Positions 13,163 to 23,281 of a DNA stretch of 64,000 nt are shown one piece after another. The notes under the pieces were generated by a model that was given only the letters and a program-made list of their open reading frames with translations, was not told the DNA's origin and made no database searches. Position 1 is the stretch's first letter. Each line of letters begins with the position of its first letter. Position numbers and translations under genes: made by a program. The stretch comes from Macquaria australasica (Eukaryota > Chordata > Actinopteri > Centrarchiformes > Percichthyidae): the NCBI GenBank assembly GCA_005408345.1, contig SEMN01000560.1, positions 43,501-107,500 of the forward strand, in the 5' to 3' direction.

Positions 13163-15306
13163 ACTCACCCTCCAGCTTCTTGAGCAGGAAGGACTTGCCG
13201 CTGCCCCACTGGGCGTACAGACCCACACAGATGGGAGGCTGCATGGTGGGTTCACTCAGGATGTCAGCCAGTGCAGAGCTGTACAGGTCATAACCCAGCA
13301 TGTCTCCATCTGACTCTGTGGGGGACAGGTGACCTGCAGACACACAGGTGAGTGTTATTACACTGACAGCAGCTGGAAACTCAAACTGCTGATCATCGTC
13401 ACAGACTGAACGTACGAGCTCCAAAGATCTGAGTGAGGATGCTCTTCTGGTGGCTGCAGTCGATGTTGTACGGAGTCTCTCCGGCCTTGTTGGGTCGGTA
13501 CAGCAGACGGCCATCTTTGGGGTTTCTGAGGAGGAGCTCGGCCAGGCGGCGACTCCGCCCACGGATGGCGATGTGGAGGGGTGTGTCTCCTTTCTGGAAA
13601 AACAGGAAGTCGTGGTTAGTATTAACGAGTAACCATTAAAGAATCAGAAATCGTCAGCTGCTGTTGTTGCATCTGATCTCGATTAGATTCAGTTCAGTTT
13701 GATTACCTTCACTCGTATGACAGATTGTGATTCAGTCAACAATAATGAAACCAAGCGTCTCTCTCACTGATTATTATTGATTGATTGCTCTCACCTTGTC
13801 GACAGCCGACACTTTGGCTCCTTTATCCAGCAGCAGCTCCACAATCTCGATGTTCCTCATCTTGGTGGCTTTGATCAGAGGAGTTTCTCCGTCCTGAGAC
13901 AGGGAGCATCAAACACAACGTCACCACGTCTGCCTCCAAGCACCTGTACAGGTGTAACATCTGTACCACAGCAGCTCAGAACACGCTGCTACACACAGAT
14001 TTATAAATGGATATAAAGAATGTGAAGCTCCTCTATCAGACAGATGCATCACTGCAGATGATGACAGTTAATAACCTGCAGGTGTGAGGTCAGGTGTGTC
14101 TCACCTTGGTGCAGGTCTCAGTGTCGGGGTTACACTGCAGGATGTCTCTCACCATGGTGGCGTTTCCTTTCTCCACGGCCCAGTACAGAGCGGTTTTATT
14201 CTCCTGGAAACAAAGCAGAGTGAGACGTCACCAGTGACAGTTTATTACTGACAGGTGATTACTGACAGGTGATTACTGACAGGTGATTACTGACGGTTTA
14301 TTACTGACAGGTGATTACTGACAGGTGATTACTGACGGTTTATTACTGACAGGTGATTACTGACAGGTGATTACTGATGGTTTATTACTGACAGGTGATT
14401 ACTGACAGGTGTCTTCGTGGTCTCAGTCTGTCCTCACCTGTCCTCTGATGTCGATGTCGGCGTATTTATGCAGCAGAGCTCTGACGATCTCCACATGACC
14501 CCCCCTCACTGCTCCGATCAGCACTGTGTCGCCACTCTGTAACACACACACACACACGCACAGAGGACAATCTTTACTGTGTTCACTTTAATAAGGTGCT
14601 TCTGTGAGCAGCAGTGCCCAACGTGTCACATGGTCTCACCCGGTCTGGGATGTTGACGTACGTCCCGGCGTCCAGCAGGTCCTGGACGATCTCGGTGTAG
14701 CCCTCCTTGGCGGCAATCATCAGCGCCGTGTTCCCGTCTTTGTCGGTCATGTTGACGTTGGGGTTCCTCTTCAGCAGCTCCTTCACTACCTCGGTGTAGC
14801 CGCCCTTCACCGCCACGATCAGAGCCGTCATGGAGTTCTGCACAGAGATTTCACACACTCAGAATATAACCAAGCATCATGTTATAAATGAGTCTGGATG
14901 CCATCTATAGACGTTCTATAAGCACAGTGGGACACTGACTTTACATACAGCATAGAATATGTCAGTGATGACATCATTATGTCCTCACAGCTGATTGGTC
15001 AGGAGGAGGTCCCTCATGTGTCTTTGTGAGATTAAAAGTCAGTTGGATAGACCTTAATGATCAGCACAAAATAAAAGTCTTTTTGTATTTATTTGGATCT
15101 ATTGGCTTTGAACAGATGGATAATACTGCAGTATAGTACTACACAGTACTGATACTGCAGTAGTGATGGTGGTGACAGCTATGTGTTGAAGGTTGGGGTC
15201 GTACCGCCCCCTCCTGGTCGACGTCGGCTCCGTTCTCCAGCAGGTGCATCACACAGTCAAAGTGTCCTTTCCTGGAGGCCCAGATCAGAGGGGTGGTCCC
15301 ATACTG

Positions 15307-15342
<36 letters not shown>

Positions 15343-16927
15343 AGTTATTTACAACATGTACTTCTACACATGTAGTAAAGGTAAATTCACTCCCCAACAC
15401 TTTAACTTGAACATTCAGTTCAACTTTTATTTTGAAATGTCCCGTGTGCACCTGAGGTGAAGCATGTTTGACAGTTAGTTATCAGAGTCAGTCAGCAGTC
15501 TGGTGAGACCTGCTACTGATCCATCACAGAGCCGAGGGGCAGCTTCAGTCCACTGATTCATTACATGGTTCGTTGTAATGTAAAGTAGAAGAATGTGTAG
15601 TAAATGGTTTAGAACATGTACAATACTGTTCTGGCCCTTTAAGAACCCATATCGGCTTCAACTGACACCCAGCGGAACAGAGCTTCATGTGAACTGGATG
15701 TACAGATAGTGGTCACATTTTTAACTATGGTTTTATGGTGACCCTCTGTTGTTGTTGAGTTGTCATGTCGTGTTCTTCACCTTGTCAGAACAGTTGACTT
15801 TAGCTCCGTTCTGCAGCAGCACTTTGACGATGTCGGCGTGTCCTCGACCTGCAGCCCAGATAATCGGATACACACTGTACTGCTGCAAGACAGACAGACA
15901 GAGGGAGACAGACAGGGGGTGTCAGGACAGAATAATAGAAACAGCTCTCAGATCAGCAGTGTGTGTGTGTGTGTTACCTGTCCTGTAGTGTTGGGGTTGG
16001 CTCCGTTCTCCAGCAGCAGCTCGGTGACCTCCACACGACCTTTGTAAGCCGCCCACATCAGAGCCGTCCAGCCTCCCTGACACACACACACACACAGACA
16101 CATAATCACATTACCATATTGATCTAAATCACAGAGGAGCTGAGCAAAGAGCAGAGACCCCAAAATATAGAGGTCGACAGGAGAAGATGAAAACTGTCTC
16201 ACACTACAGAGTTCAAAGATCCTCTAAACACACAGAAACCAACATTAACTGACGTCACATCCGTGTGTTACAGCTTTGAAGTGCAGCGAATATATTCAGA
16301 TAAATAATATCTATCGTCACAGTAGGTAAGACCAGAAACTGTTTCTCTTTGATCTGAACTACTGAACACGTTAAATAAGTATGAACTCATTATTCATATC
16401 TTCAGTTAACAGGAGCTCCACTGTGAGGACACAGAATCTGCACAGGTGGGTTTAACTCCATGTCCCATGAGCCTTAGCGCCCGCTGTGGTGGCCTCACCA
16501 TGTCTCTGTGCTCGATGTAGGCGCTGTTCTCCAGCAGCTCCTTCACCACCTCCACGTGACCTTCTTTAGCTGCACAGATCAGAGCCGACCAGCAGTCCTG
16601 ACAACACACACACACACACACAGAGACGCTGTTACCACGGAAACGAGCCATCACCAAGAGGCCCGATGATTAGCTCTGTCTGTCTCCTAGCAACCACAGC
16701 ATCCCAGTGAAGAGGTACTTTTATTATTACAAGCTGAGCAGCTGGATGACTGTGTGTGTGTGTGTGTGTGTGTGTGTTAAACCTGAGCCGCTCAGTGTGT
16801 CGCTGCGTTTCATTCGCTCACCACATCGTCCAGGTTGACGTTGGCTCCTCTCCTGATGAGCTCCTGGACGATCTCCATGCTGCCCTGCTCAGCCGCCAGC
16901 ATGAGAGGAGTCTGACCGTTCTGTCAA

Positions 16928-16958
<31 letters not shown>

Positions 16959-17372
16959 CGGGACAACAGAAGGAAAACTAAATCAAAGAATAAAAACAAA
17001 ATTGATATAAAAAATGACTTAAAAAACTTAATTAATGTAAAAATAGAAATATATGAATATAAATTCTATTAAATGTGATGTAGAAATAAAAATAGTATAT
17101 AAATACAGAGAATGGGCTTTAAGAATGGAGTTTATTAAAAATCACTAAAACTCAGGTGGACTTTTGAACTGAGGACCAGATCTGAACTGAACACGCAGCT
17201 CTGGTTGTTAGAGGGTTATTAGAGATGAACGGTGACGTACGTCGCTGCGTCCGTCCACCTCCTTGAAGCGGTCCAGGTGAGCTTTGAGAGCAGCCAGGTT
17301 CTCCTCCTCCACGTAGCTGAACAGGTTCTGGATGGCCAGAGTGGTCATCTTGATGGACGTGGTGGTGTCCAT
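1942..17372 (-). CDS. kidins220: kidins220 (ARMS): ankyrin-repeat KAP-NTPase membrane scaffold, 28 coding exons
   Basis: Scaffold downstream of neurotrophin receptors, spanning the membrane. Minus-strand exons, 5' to 3': 17372-17241, 16920-16822, 16597-16499, 16076-15978, 15882-15781, 15303-15205, 14837-14640, 14536-14438, 14203-14105, 13893-13795, 13593-13416, 13333-13169, 13082-12903, 12820-12655, 12309-12158, 12057-11768, 10846-10706, 10168-9931, 9481-9393, 9221-9077, 8624-8462, 8375-8197, 8012-7777, 7215-7096, 4668-4531, 4412-4314, 3681-3451, 3114-1942. The lengths sum to 5208 nt (1735 residues plus stop) and every junction keeps phase. Order of domains matches vertebrate KIDINS220 (human about 1771 residues): ankyrin repeats, Walker A GSGKS near residue 480, four membrane helices, SAM-like segment, C-terminal ESIL. 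The start is the first ATG of the first ankyrin exon. Small alternative exons in the 7095-4669 intron cannot be excluded. Teleosts often carry a and b paralogues; I cannot tell which this is. Confidence 0.96.
3930..4233. mobile_element. hAT-like short element, copy 2
   Basis: Diverged full-length relative of the 298-534 element in a kidins220 intron. It ends in GTTGCAGCCCT, contains the family stretch GGACAAAACAAGACATTTGAA, and has TTAATTGATGAAAAC near the end. No clean target-site duplication could be read. Confidence 0.6.
4314..4668 (-). CDS. kidins220: kidins220 exons 25-26: SAM-like segment
   Basis: Exons 4668-4531 and 4412-4314, both phase 0, encode about 79 residues. They include [19 protein letters not shown] and [21 protein letters not shown]. 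This is the pattern of the conserved SAM-like region of vertebrate KIDINS220 (five short helices, with the NFGDW end). The donor after 4314 reads GTCAAT on the minus strand, a weak match to consensus. The next exon (3681-3451) continues in frame with [11 protein letters not shown], as expected from the human protein, so the junction is likely real. Confidence 0.9.
4669..7095 (-). other. kidins220: Large kidins220 intron between proline-rich and SAM-like exons
   Basis: 2.4 kb intron. It contains a (CAGA)n run at about 5557-5596, a G-rich run near 5240, AT-rich DNA and a hAT-like short element (6113-6440). Mammalian KIDINS220 has variably spliced sequence at this point of the protein; I could not identify a convincing cassette exon here. 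Confidence 0.4.
6113..6440. mobile_element. hAT-like short element, copy 3
   Basis: Diverged relative in the 4669-7095 kidins220 intron. It shares GGACAAAACAAGACATTTGAA with copy 2 and has GATTAATTGATTAGTTGAT at its left end. The terminal bases are degraded. Confidence 0.55.
7777..13333 (-). CDS. kidins220: kidins220 exons 12-23: KAP P-loop NTPase with four membrane helices
   Basis: Residues 435-1149. The Walker A motif ([11 protein letters not shown]) lies in the exon at 13333-13169. Two membrane helices follow in 13082-12903 (starting [11 protein letters not shown] and [17 protein letters not shown]). Two more are in 12057-11768 ([14 protein letters not shown] and [15 protein letters not shown]). 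The Walker B-like VVIDGLD is in 10846-10706. This interrupted NTPase with inserted helices is characteristic of KAP family proteins (Kidins220/ARMS, PifA). The last exon of the block is proline/serine rich ([15 protein letters not shown]) and conserved with mammals. Its acceptor is tandemly repeated (see findings). Confidence 0.94.
8013..8082. repeat. 24 bp tandem repeat spanning the 3' splice site of kidins220 exon 23
   Basis: Three 24 bp units, each containing CATCTGGATCAGA on the plus strand, followed by a GA run. On the minus strand each unit supplies a pyrimidine tract and CTGATCCAG/AT. The boundaries 8012/8013, 8036/8037 and 8060/8061 are therefore equivalent acceptor sites. Confidence 0.85.
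9483..9860. repeat. (CAGA)n minisatellite with higher-order units
   Basis: About 380 bp of CAGA/CACAGA/GAGACAGA repeats directly upstream of the kidins220 exon at 9481-9393. Blocks beginning GACACAAAGACAGGCAGAGA recur at about 9589, 9708 and 9805, showing a larger repeat period. The array is free of stops on the minus strand, which produces long spurious Cys/Leu/Val/Ser-rich reading frames. Confidence 0.9.
11747..11763. repeat. 17 bp C run next to a kidins220 splice donor
   Basis: Uninterrupted run of 17 C on the plus strand, so 17 G on the coding strand. It directly follows the GTGA of the donor of exon 12057-11768. Confidence 0.9.
12096..12151. repeat. (GT)n microsatellite abutting a kidins220 donor
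   Basis: Over 45 bp of GT then GCGCGC, ending at the donor of exon 12309-12158. The CA/CG tract lies on the transcribed sense. Confidence 0.9.
13115..13161. repeat. (GT)n microsatellite abutting the donor of the Walker A exon
   Basis: About 46 bp of GT repeats, ending a few bases from the GTGAG donor at 13168. Confidence 0.9.
13416..17372 (-). CDS. kidins220: kidins220 exons 1-11: N-terminal ankyrin-repeat block
   Basis: Residues 1-435. The first exon encodes an N-terminal cap containing the conserved YVEEEN and LKAHL stretch. It is followed by ankyrin repeats with the usual TALM-AA-GH-E-VKELL pattern. Eight exons are exactly 99 bp (33 codons, one repeat). One is 102 bp and one is 198 bp (two repeats). 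All introns between them are phase 0, so whole repeats could be skipped without a frameshift. The last exon of the block (13593-13416) carries the final repeat and the linker ending [14 protein letters not shown] before the KAP domain. In the family this cytosolic block is used for protein docking. Confidence 0.95.
14240..14412. repeat. 15 bp-type tandem repeat in kidins220 intron
   Basis: Repeated ATTACTGACAGGTG units with interspersed GGTTTATTACTGAC variants, about ten copies, between the exons 14203-14105 and 14536-14438. Confidence 0.85.
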
Positions 17373-18691
17373 GTCTGCTGTCTGTCACTGCGCCTCCTGC
17401 TGACAGGACACAGCAGGACAACACGCTTTAATACTTTAACATTCAGACATTTCAAATACCGACTGACCTTTCCTCTGGCGCCACCCTCAGGACAAACTCC
17501 ACACGTTCCTCTCCACGTTACACTGTCAGCCATGTTCTTATTAAGATGGCAGTGAGGTAGTGACGGCCTTTAAGTCCTGCTTCAGAGATCCAGACAGTCT
17601 GACTGACGTCTGGTCTTCCTTTAGAGTCAGAGACCTCGGATCAGCCTGCAGACGTTTCTCTGGGCTCTGCTGGACCGCTGATATCACTTCAGTACGCTGG
17701 AGATGATGGAGGTGGTGACACGAGCTTTCAGGCTGTCACCACGGAAACACCACCAGCCAATCAGAACTCAGCTTCATCATCTTCATCATCATCAGCTCCC
17801 CTCCAGAGATCAATAACGTCTCATCTGCAGCTGTGCAGAGGATAACTCTTCATCTCACCCCCCACTAATCCAGTCTGCTTCACTAACTGAACTGTCAGTC
17901 ATCGTGATTATTATTACATTTCTCTGCTACAGCTGGATTATTAACCTGCAGCACAACAATGTAATAACTCTTTAATAATTAAAACACTTGAGTGATGTTT
18001 AATATTATCAGAAAATTTTAGATTATAGCTGTCATTTTTATTCATTATAGAGAAATGTTAGATTTTACAGACATGACAGAACATGTGTACTTTTTACTAA
18101 TATGTATGTTTTTATACTTATTTATTGTATATTAGTCCTTTCACTGTATATCATCTTTTATTATAATGTGTCCTTGTGTTGTTTATAGTCAGTAGTTTGT
18201 GGAGAGAATGATGATGAATACCTGCTTCTCCTGTTTCTAAATGATGGTGCAGTGATGGGGTTATAATCAGCTTCAACAGCAAAGAATGTTTGACAGTTTA
18301 GACTAGACATAAAGCAATATAGTAGGAATATTCCAGTTATTTTTAAGATTACTGAAACGTGAATGTACGGATGTATTTTCAATAATATTAAAATAGGGAC
18401 ACATGATGTTGTTCCAGATGAATTATCGGCCTTATGGCGGCGACGCCCGTCTGTTATTCACATGTAATTATCCTATTAACGTTACAGGCTGGTGTAACGT
18501 TATGTCACCTGAATAACCTTCACGCTGTCTGATTCACTCTTTCAATAACAACCTTTAATGTAATCAAACATGTGACCGTTACTCTGATTTTTTCCGATCG
18601 ATTCAGCGACGTGACAAGTGTCAATCAAATATTAATCGATGACACGAAAGGATGCTGACGGTTAAAACGAAAGGAAAATAACCGTTTTTAC

Positions 18692-18830
18692 CTTCAGAAG
18701 AGAATTCGACTCGGTTTAATCGGTCCTGCTCCGGGTGCGGCCGGGTTTCGGTGCCGGTTGCTGGGCGGGTCTGTCGGCGTCCCTCGGCCTGAGCTCACTC
18801 TCCATCCCGAACAGCAGCAGCCATCTTGAT
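18692..18830 (-). promoter_or_regulatory. kidins220: Probable kidins220 5' noncoding exon and promoter
   Basis: GC-rich stretch about 1.3 kb upstream of the start codon. A good donor on the minus strand (AAG/GTAAAAAC, boundary 18691/18692) suggests a 5' UTR exon splicing to the start exon. A YY1-like AAGATGGC (plus strand GCCATCTTG, 18820-18828) is typical of TSS-proximal sites. The upper limit is not defined. It also holds upstream ATGs. Confidence 0.5.
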
Positions 18831-18909
18831 CAGAACAACAACCAACCACAGCGCGCCGCTGCGTCAAGCGCGCCAAAATGACACCGGCACTTCCGCTCAC
18901 TGCTGTCAA

Positions 18910-19374
18910 AATAAAGCGTACGCAGTGACCGCTTAATTAAAGGGTTAGTTAGCAAAAGCAACTGAACAATCCGACCGGTTTACAGGCCAAACAGCCATTT
19001 AGAGGATTATTCTGTTCTTCTTCACCCCCAGAAAGAGCCTGATGATCACACTGACTTTATTTTACTTTATTCACGCTCATATTTTGATTTTATCTTGACT
19101 TATTTTGTAGGCGTTGTTTCCTGTGGACTGTTATTTTAATGAGAATACACACAGTGAAATATGTTTCAGTAGAAAGAAGCAGTCTTAGCAGTAACCATGG
19201 CTGCACCTGAGGATCATTTCATTATTGATAAATCTGCCAGGAACAGATGAAAGCCTGCCTGTGTGTGTGTGGGGGGCATCACATCACAGTTACTCAATTT
19301 AAACAACGAAGGTGAAAATAAGTTGGGTTTATTCCAGTTTTGTGTGTCTTCTGAATTATTTGTCCTGTTCATAA
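18910..19374. other. Gene-free interval upstream of kidins220
   Basis: AT-rich intergenic DNA between the kidins220 promoter and an L2 fragment. No gene or clear repeat recognised. Confidence 0.4.
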
Positions 19375-19855
19375 TAATAGTAATAACAATAACTTTATTT
19401 ATATAGCACCTTTAAAAACAGAGTTTACAAAGTGCTTCAACAGACAAAGCAAAAGCAGGAGACCCACAAAGCAGTATAACAACAGAAGCCAAACAGTAAA
19501 AGCAATAAAAGGATGATGAAAAGACGACATCACATAAAAGCAAGTCTATTAAAATGAGTTTTAAGAAGTGATTTAAAAGGCAGGCAGGTCGGTCCAAAGC
19601 CGAGGGGCCCTGATAGCAAAAGCACGGTCACCCTTAGATTTAAGCCTCGACTTTGGAACGGCCAGAAGGGGCCCCCCACCCCAGGAGGGGTAAGGCTGTG
19701 AACTGGCTCATATGGGGTCTGCATTCCTCCTATATAGCTTGGGGCCAGACCCAGACGTGCTTTAAAGGTGATCAGTAAAATCTTAAAATCAATTCTAAAT
19801 CGAACGGGGAGCCAATGGAGAGAAGCCAGGATTGGGGTGATGTGATGTTCGTCTG
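19375..19855 (-). mobile_element. L2-type LINE 3' fragment
   Basis: Read on the minus strand it encodes decayed C-terminal L2 reverse-transcriptase-protein sequence. This includes IDFKILLITFKA, SLLKTHFNRL and a stretch around PYEPVHSL, interrupted by frame changes. It is followed by the usual 3' tail with TATATAAATAAAG and a short (TTA)n-like terminus (plus strand ATAATAATAGTAATAAC near 19370-19390). The 5' part is missing, as expected of a truncated insertion. Confidence 0.75.
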
Positions 19856-20146
19856 TTTCAGTGATGTGGCTCTGTGACGTACCTGCTCAGCAGAGAAAAC
19901 TGATTTTTAAATTCTTGAACCGCAAATTCTGGAAACATTACCGAGTCAGCTTATTATCTGAGGAATAAATATAATTACTTATTAACAGAGTGTCAGAAGA
20001 GGAGCTCCGCTCAGCCTGGGTCACTATCAGTTTATTAGGGTTTAAAGTGCAGAGAGTAAGCAGTCAGGTCTTATCTTCCACTGCTCACCATTTTCACCCC
20101 GCCAAAGTACAAGTCCTGAGCTGAGTCCCAGCCCCACTATATCCAG

Positions 20147-20277
20147 GGGGTATCCAACCATGTGCCATGGAGAGTCAGCAGTCTGTGGGTTATTATTCCC
20201 ACCAAAACCTCCACCCACTGATTCACTGCTTCACATAGAGGAGAGGGACTCTCCATGGCACATGGTTGGACACCTCC
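20147..20277. repeat. Fold-back hairpin with perfect 24 bp arms
   Basis: 20153-20176 is the exact reverse complement of 20247-20270, separated by a 70 bp spacer. The match extends about six more bases outward with one or two mismatches. No transposase is present. It may be a palindromic nonautonomous element; I do not assign a family. Confidence 0.8.
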
Positions 20278-20379
20278 ACTACATACAAACATCCATCCGG
20301 ACATCATTTCTCTCTTTGTTTCTCCTCTTCTTCATACAAGTTTGTTTGATGTTCATCAGGGTTCAACTTACTGTGGCAG

Positions 20380-20665
20380 CAGGAAAAGCAAAGTAGCCCA
20401 CTTCCTCCAGCTTCTCCGGGGGGGATCCCAAGGCCTGATGGGATATATAATCCCTCCAGTGTGGCCTCCCAGTTGGACCTGTCCAGAATAACCTCCACAG
20501 GGAGGCGTCCAGGAGGCATCCTGATTATACCTGTGTGAATGTGTGAGCTACTTGCCCTGTCCCGGAGGCTCGGGCCCAGCCACCCCTCATTTCAGCCACT
20601 GGTATCCACAATCTCATCCTCTTGGTGTCTTCACAAAGCTCATGACCACAGGTGATGGTTGGAAT
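20380..20665 (-). mobile_element. RTE-like non-LTR retrotransposon C-terminal fragment
   Basis: On the minus strand it encodes remnants of the conserved fish LINE tail: MPPGRLPVEV, then a degraded R-W-x-x-Y-I stretch, and RLGIP-type residues near 20400. Upstream are LCEDTKRMRLWIPVAEM and HELCE-like residues. The frame is broken several times. The clade call (RTE or Rex-like) is from recall of the motif and is tentative. Confidence 0.55.
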
Positions 20666-20769
20666 GAAAATCTACTGTATCTATACTGTTCATACTGTGT
20701 GAACAGCGCTTCTTATTTAGAGTATGTAACCTTTCATTCCCGGAAAGGAGAAAACACATTATGACGAAT

Positions 20770-23281
20770 CACTTACATCCATTTCTTTGTAGCTATAAAT
20801 GATATAATGTATATTAATACAGCACACATACAGATTAACACACTTGCAATATCAAGTGTCAAAAAAATCCAAGGTTTAATCACATCATTTACAAAAAACA
20901 AACAAACATATCGTCCATATCAAACCTACAGATAGGTGGCTGGTTGGGTGCGAGAACATTAATTGTTGTGTATCATCTCAAACAATTACCGTAGCCTCTT
21001 TTCATCAGCAACGTCACGTCCTCATCCAGGTGTCATGACATTTTAAGAAATAAACACAACGCTAAAAATACAAATGTGGAAACAGGAAAACATAGAGGAA
21101 AATTAAGAAATGTGCTTTCCTGATTTTGCGAAGGAGACACAAACATAAAGCAGTTAGCGGTGGAAAAAATGTCCGTTTTTCTCTCCTAACCAATTTAACC
21201 TTGATGACAAACACCAAGAGGTCATCGAGAAGAGACGGGCAGAAGGGATCATGGAAAGTTAGGAAAGACAATAACAGTGATAACAGAATTGAATTGAACG
21301 CACTCTGGGCTACATATCATATCATTGGTGCTAACCATGATGCATCATTGAAAAAAATATATTCATGAATGAACATTAAGGAGTTGGTACAAACTTATGA
21401 AACCAAAACGTCCAGCTAATCTGAAAATAACTTTTATAGCTGCTGGAGAGAAACTTCAGCTAAATCAAACTTGAACTCGAACATTAACCCAACTGTTAGC
21501 TAACCTGTATCAACCGTTTTTAGCTAAACTTACTGGTTTAGCTTCTACACTGCTCTTTGCTAACCCCAAAATGCTTTTTTAGCTAAAATGAAACACTAGC
21601 TAACCTGAACCAAACTGTTTTTTGGCCACTCAACTGAATCATCTGCTAACTAGAACCAACTGGTTTAGCTCCTTCATTGAAGTGTCAGCTAATCTGAAGC
21701 TAACTCTACCTGCTAAACTGCTTTAGCTTTCTCACTGAGCTGTTAGCTAACCTGATCTAAACTTTGTCTGTTAAACTTAACCATTAAATAACTTGTACCC
21801 AACTGTTTTAGCTTTTACACTGAACAGAACTCTGACTTAACGTTTTTAGTTTCCACACTGATGCGTTAGCTAACCTGAACCAAACTTCTGTAGCTTCAAA
21901 ACTGAAGCATTAGCAGAACCGAGCTAGATAACCCCTTCAGTTAACCTGAACCAGTGTTAGCTGCTAAACGGAGGCGCTGGCTACCCTAAACCAGATTATT
22001 TTAGCTGCTAAATTGAACCATTAGCTAACCTGAACCAAACTGTTTTAGCTTCTAATCTAAACATTAGCTGAACCAAATAAGCTAACACCTTCACTGAACC
22101 AACAGGTGAACATGTTGCGTTCACTTCCTGTTGTTATGTGATCTATTTATGGAAGAAGATCATAATCTGAGCAGTATTTCAGTTCACATCAGGGAATTTG
22201 AATTTCAGAGTTTGAGCTAATTTCCTAAAATTTTGCAAAGCGTTTTCCTCTTCTTCAAGCTGAATCTCCACACATCTTACATCAACCCACAGGTCTGTAT
22301 GGAATTACATAAATTACATAAGTAACAACTTGACAAGAACTGACATCTACAAATGTAAACACGACGGCCTCCTCACCACTCACATCGACAAAGAGTAAAT
22401 ACTGATCCTGCAGAGTAGCACTTTTCTTTTTCTTGTAAAAAACAAAACAACTAAGGCGACTGAGTGGAATAATCATTGGCACTTTCTCCAAACTCATTTC
22501 TATGAATACTGTGATGTAGTGGTTTAATAGATTATAACACCATGACGGCCAGTCTGTGAAATCAGACGGAGGAATGTGGAGGAGAAAAGATCATTTTAAC
22601 CTTCTGTTAGTTAGTTTACTTGTTGAATGCACTAACTCACTGGCCTGCTCATTCGTTCTTTTACCTCACAACTCATTTACTCATTGCTTGCTCATTCTGT
22701 CTTCTCATATAATGGACTTTCATGTACTCGTTTTATCATCCCTTCAGTCATTTCCCTATTCATCCTTTCATTTATTCCTCCCTTTATTCATTCATTTCTG
22801 CAGATGGACAGTGAGCAGCTTTCTGACCAGAAAGCAAGTTGAGTCAGTTTAACACTACACAGGTGGCCATGACACTTCAGGGCAGTTGCTCCAAATGAAG
22901 TTACAGTATATATATATGTATTTATATATATATCTTCCATCATTGCAGATTCGTCTGAACCTGCCACCTGACCCAAAAAGTGTTCACTTCTGTTGGTTAT
23001 CGGAGTTTCAGTCCAGATGCTATCCCGGCAGTCGTACCTCCTTGTAAAGACATAGTTTTGTGGGAAAACACTTCAGCAAGTACAACACAGGCCTTCAAAA
23101 TTCAGGGCCTTCTTTCGTCCTGTGAATCCAAATAATACGGTATTTTAACTTGGTGTCATGACCATCATGTTTCTGTACTCCAGACAGGAGGAAGGTCTGT
23201 TTGATATGGTTCACCTCCTCGTCTTTCTATACAAATTAATGGAAATATAATGTTGTACACGATTGCTCTTTGTCCTCTGTC
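20770..23281 (-). other. mboat2: Probable mboat2 3' UTR and intergenic sequence
   Basis: Downstream of the mboat2 stop codon (23284-23282). Minus-strand AATAAA hexamers at 22783-22788 and 22771-22776 would give a 3' UTR of about 500 bp. No other gene was recognised, but a degenerate tandem array lies at 21400-22110. Confidence 0.45.
21400..22110. repeat. Degenerate tandem array of a TTAGCTAACCTGAACCAAACTG-like unit
   Basis: About 700 bp in which GCTAACCTGAACCAAAC and TTTTAGCTTCTACACTGAA recur roughly every 40-60 bp with many substitutions, probably an old minisatellite. No coding potential. Confidence 0.65.
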
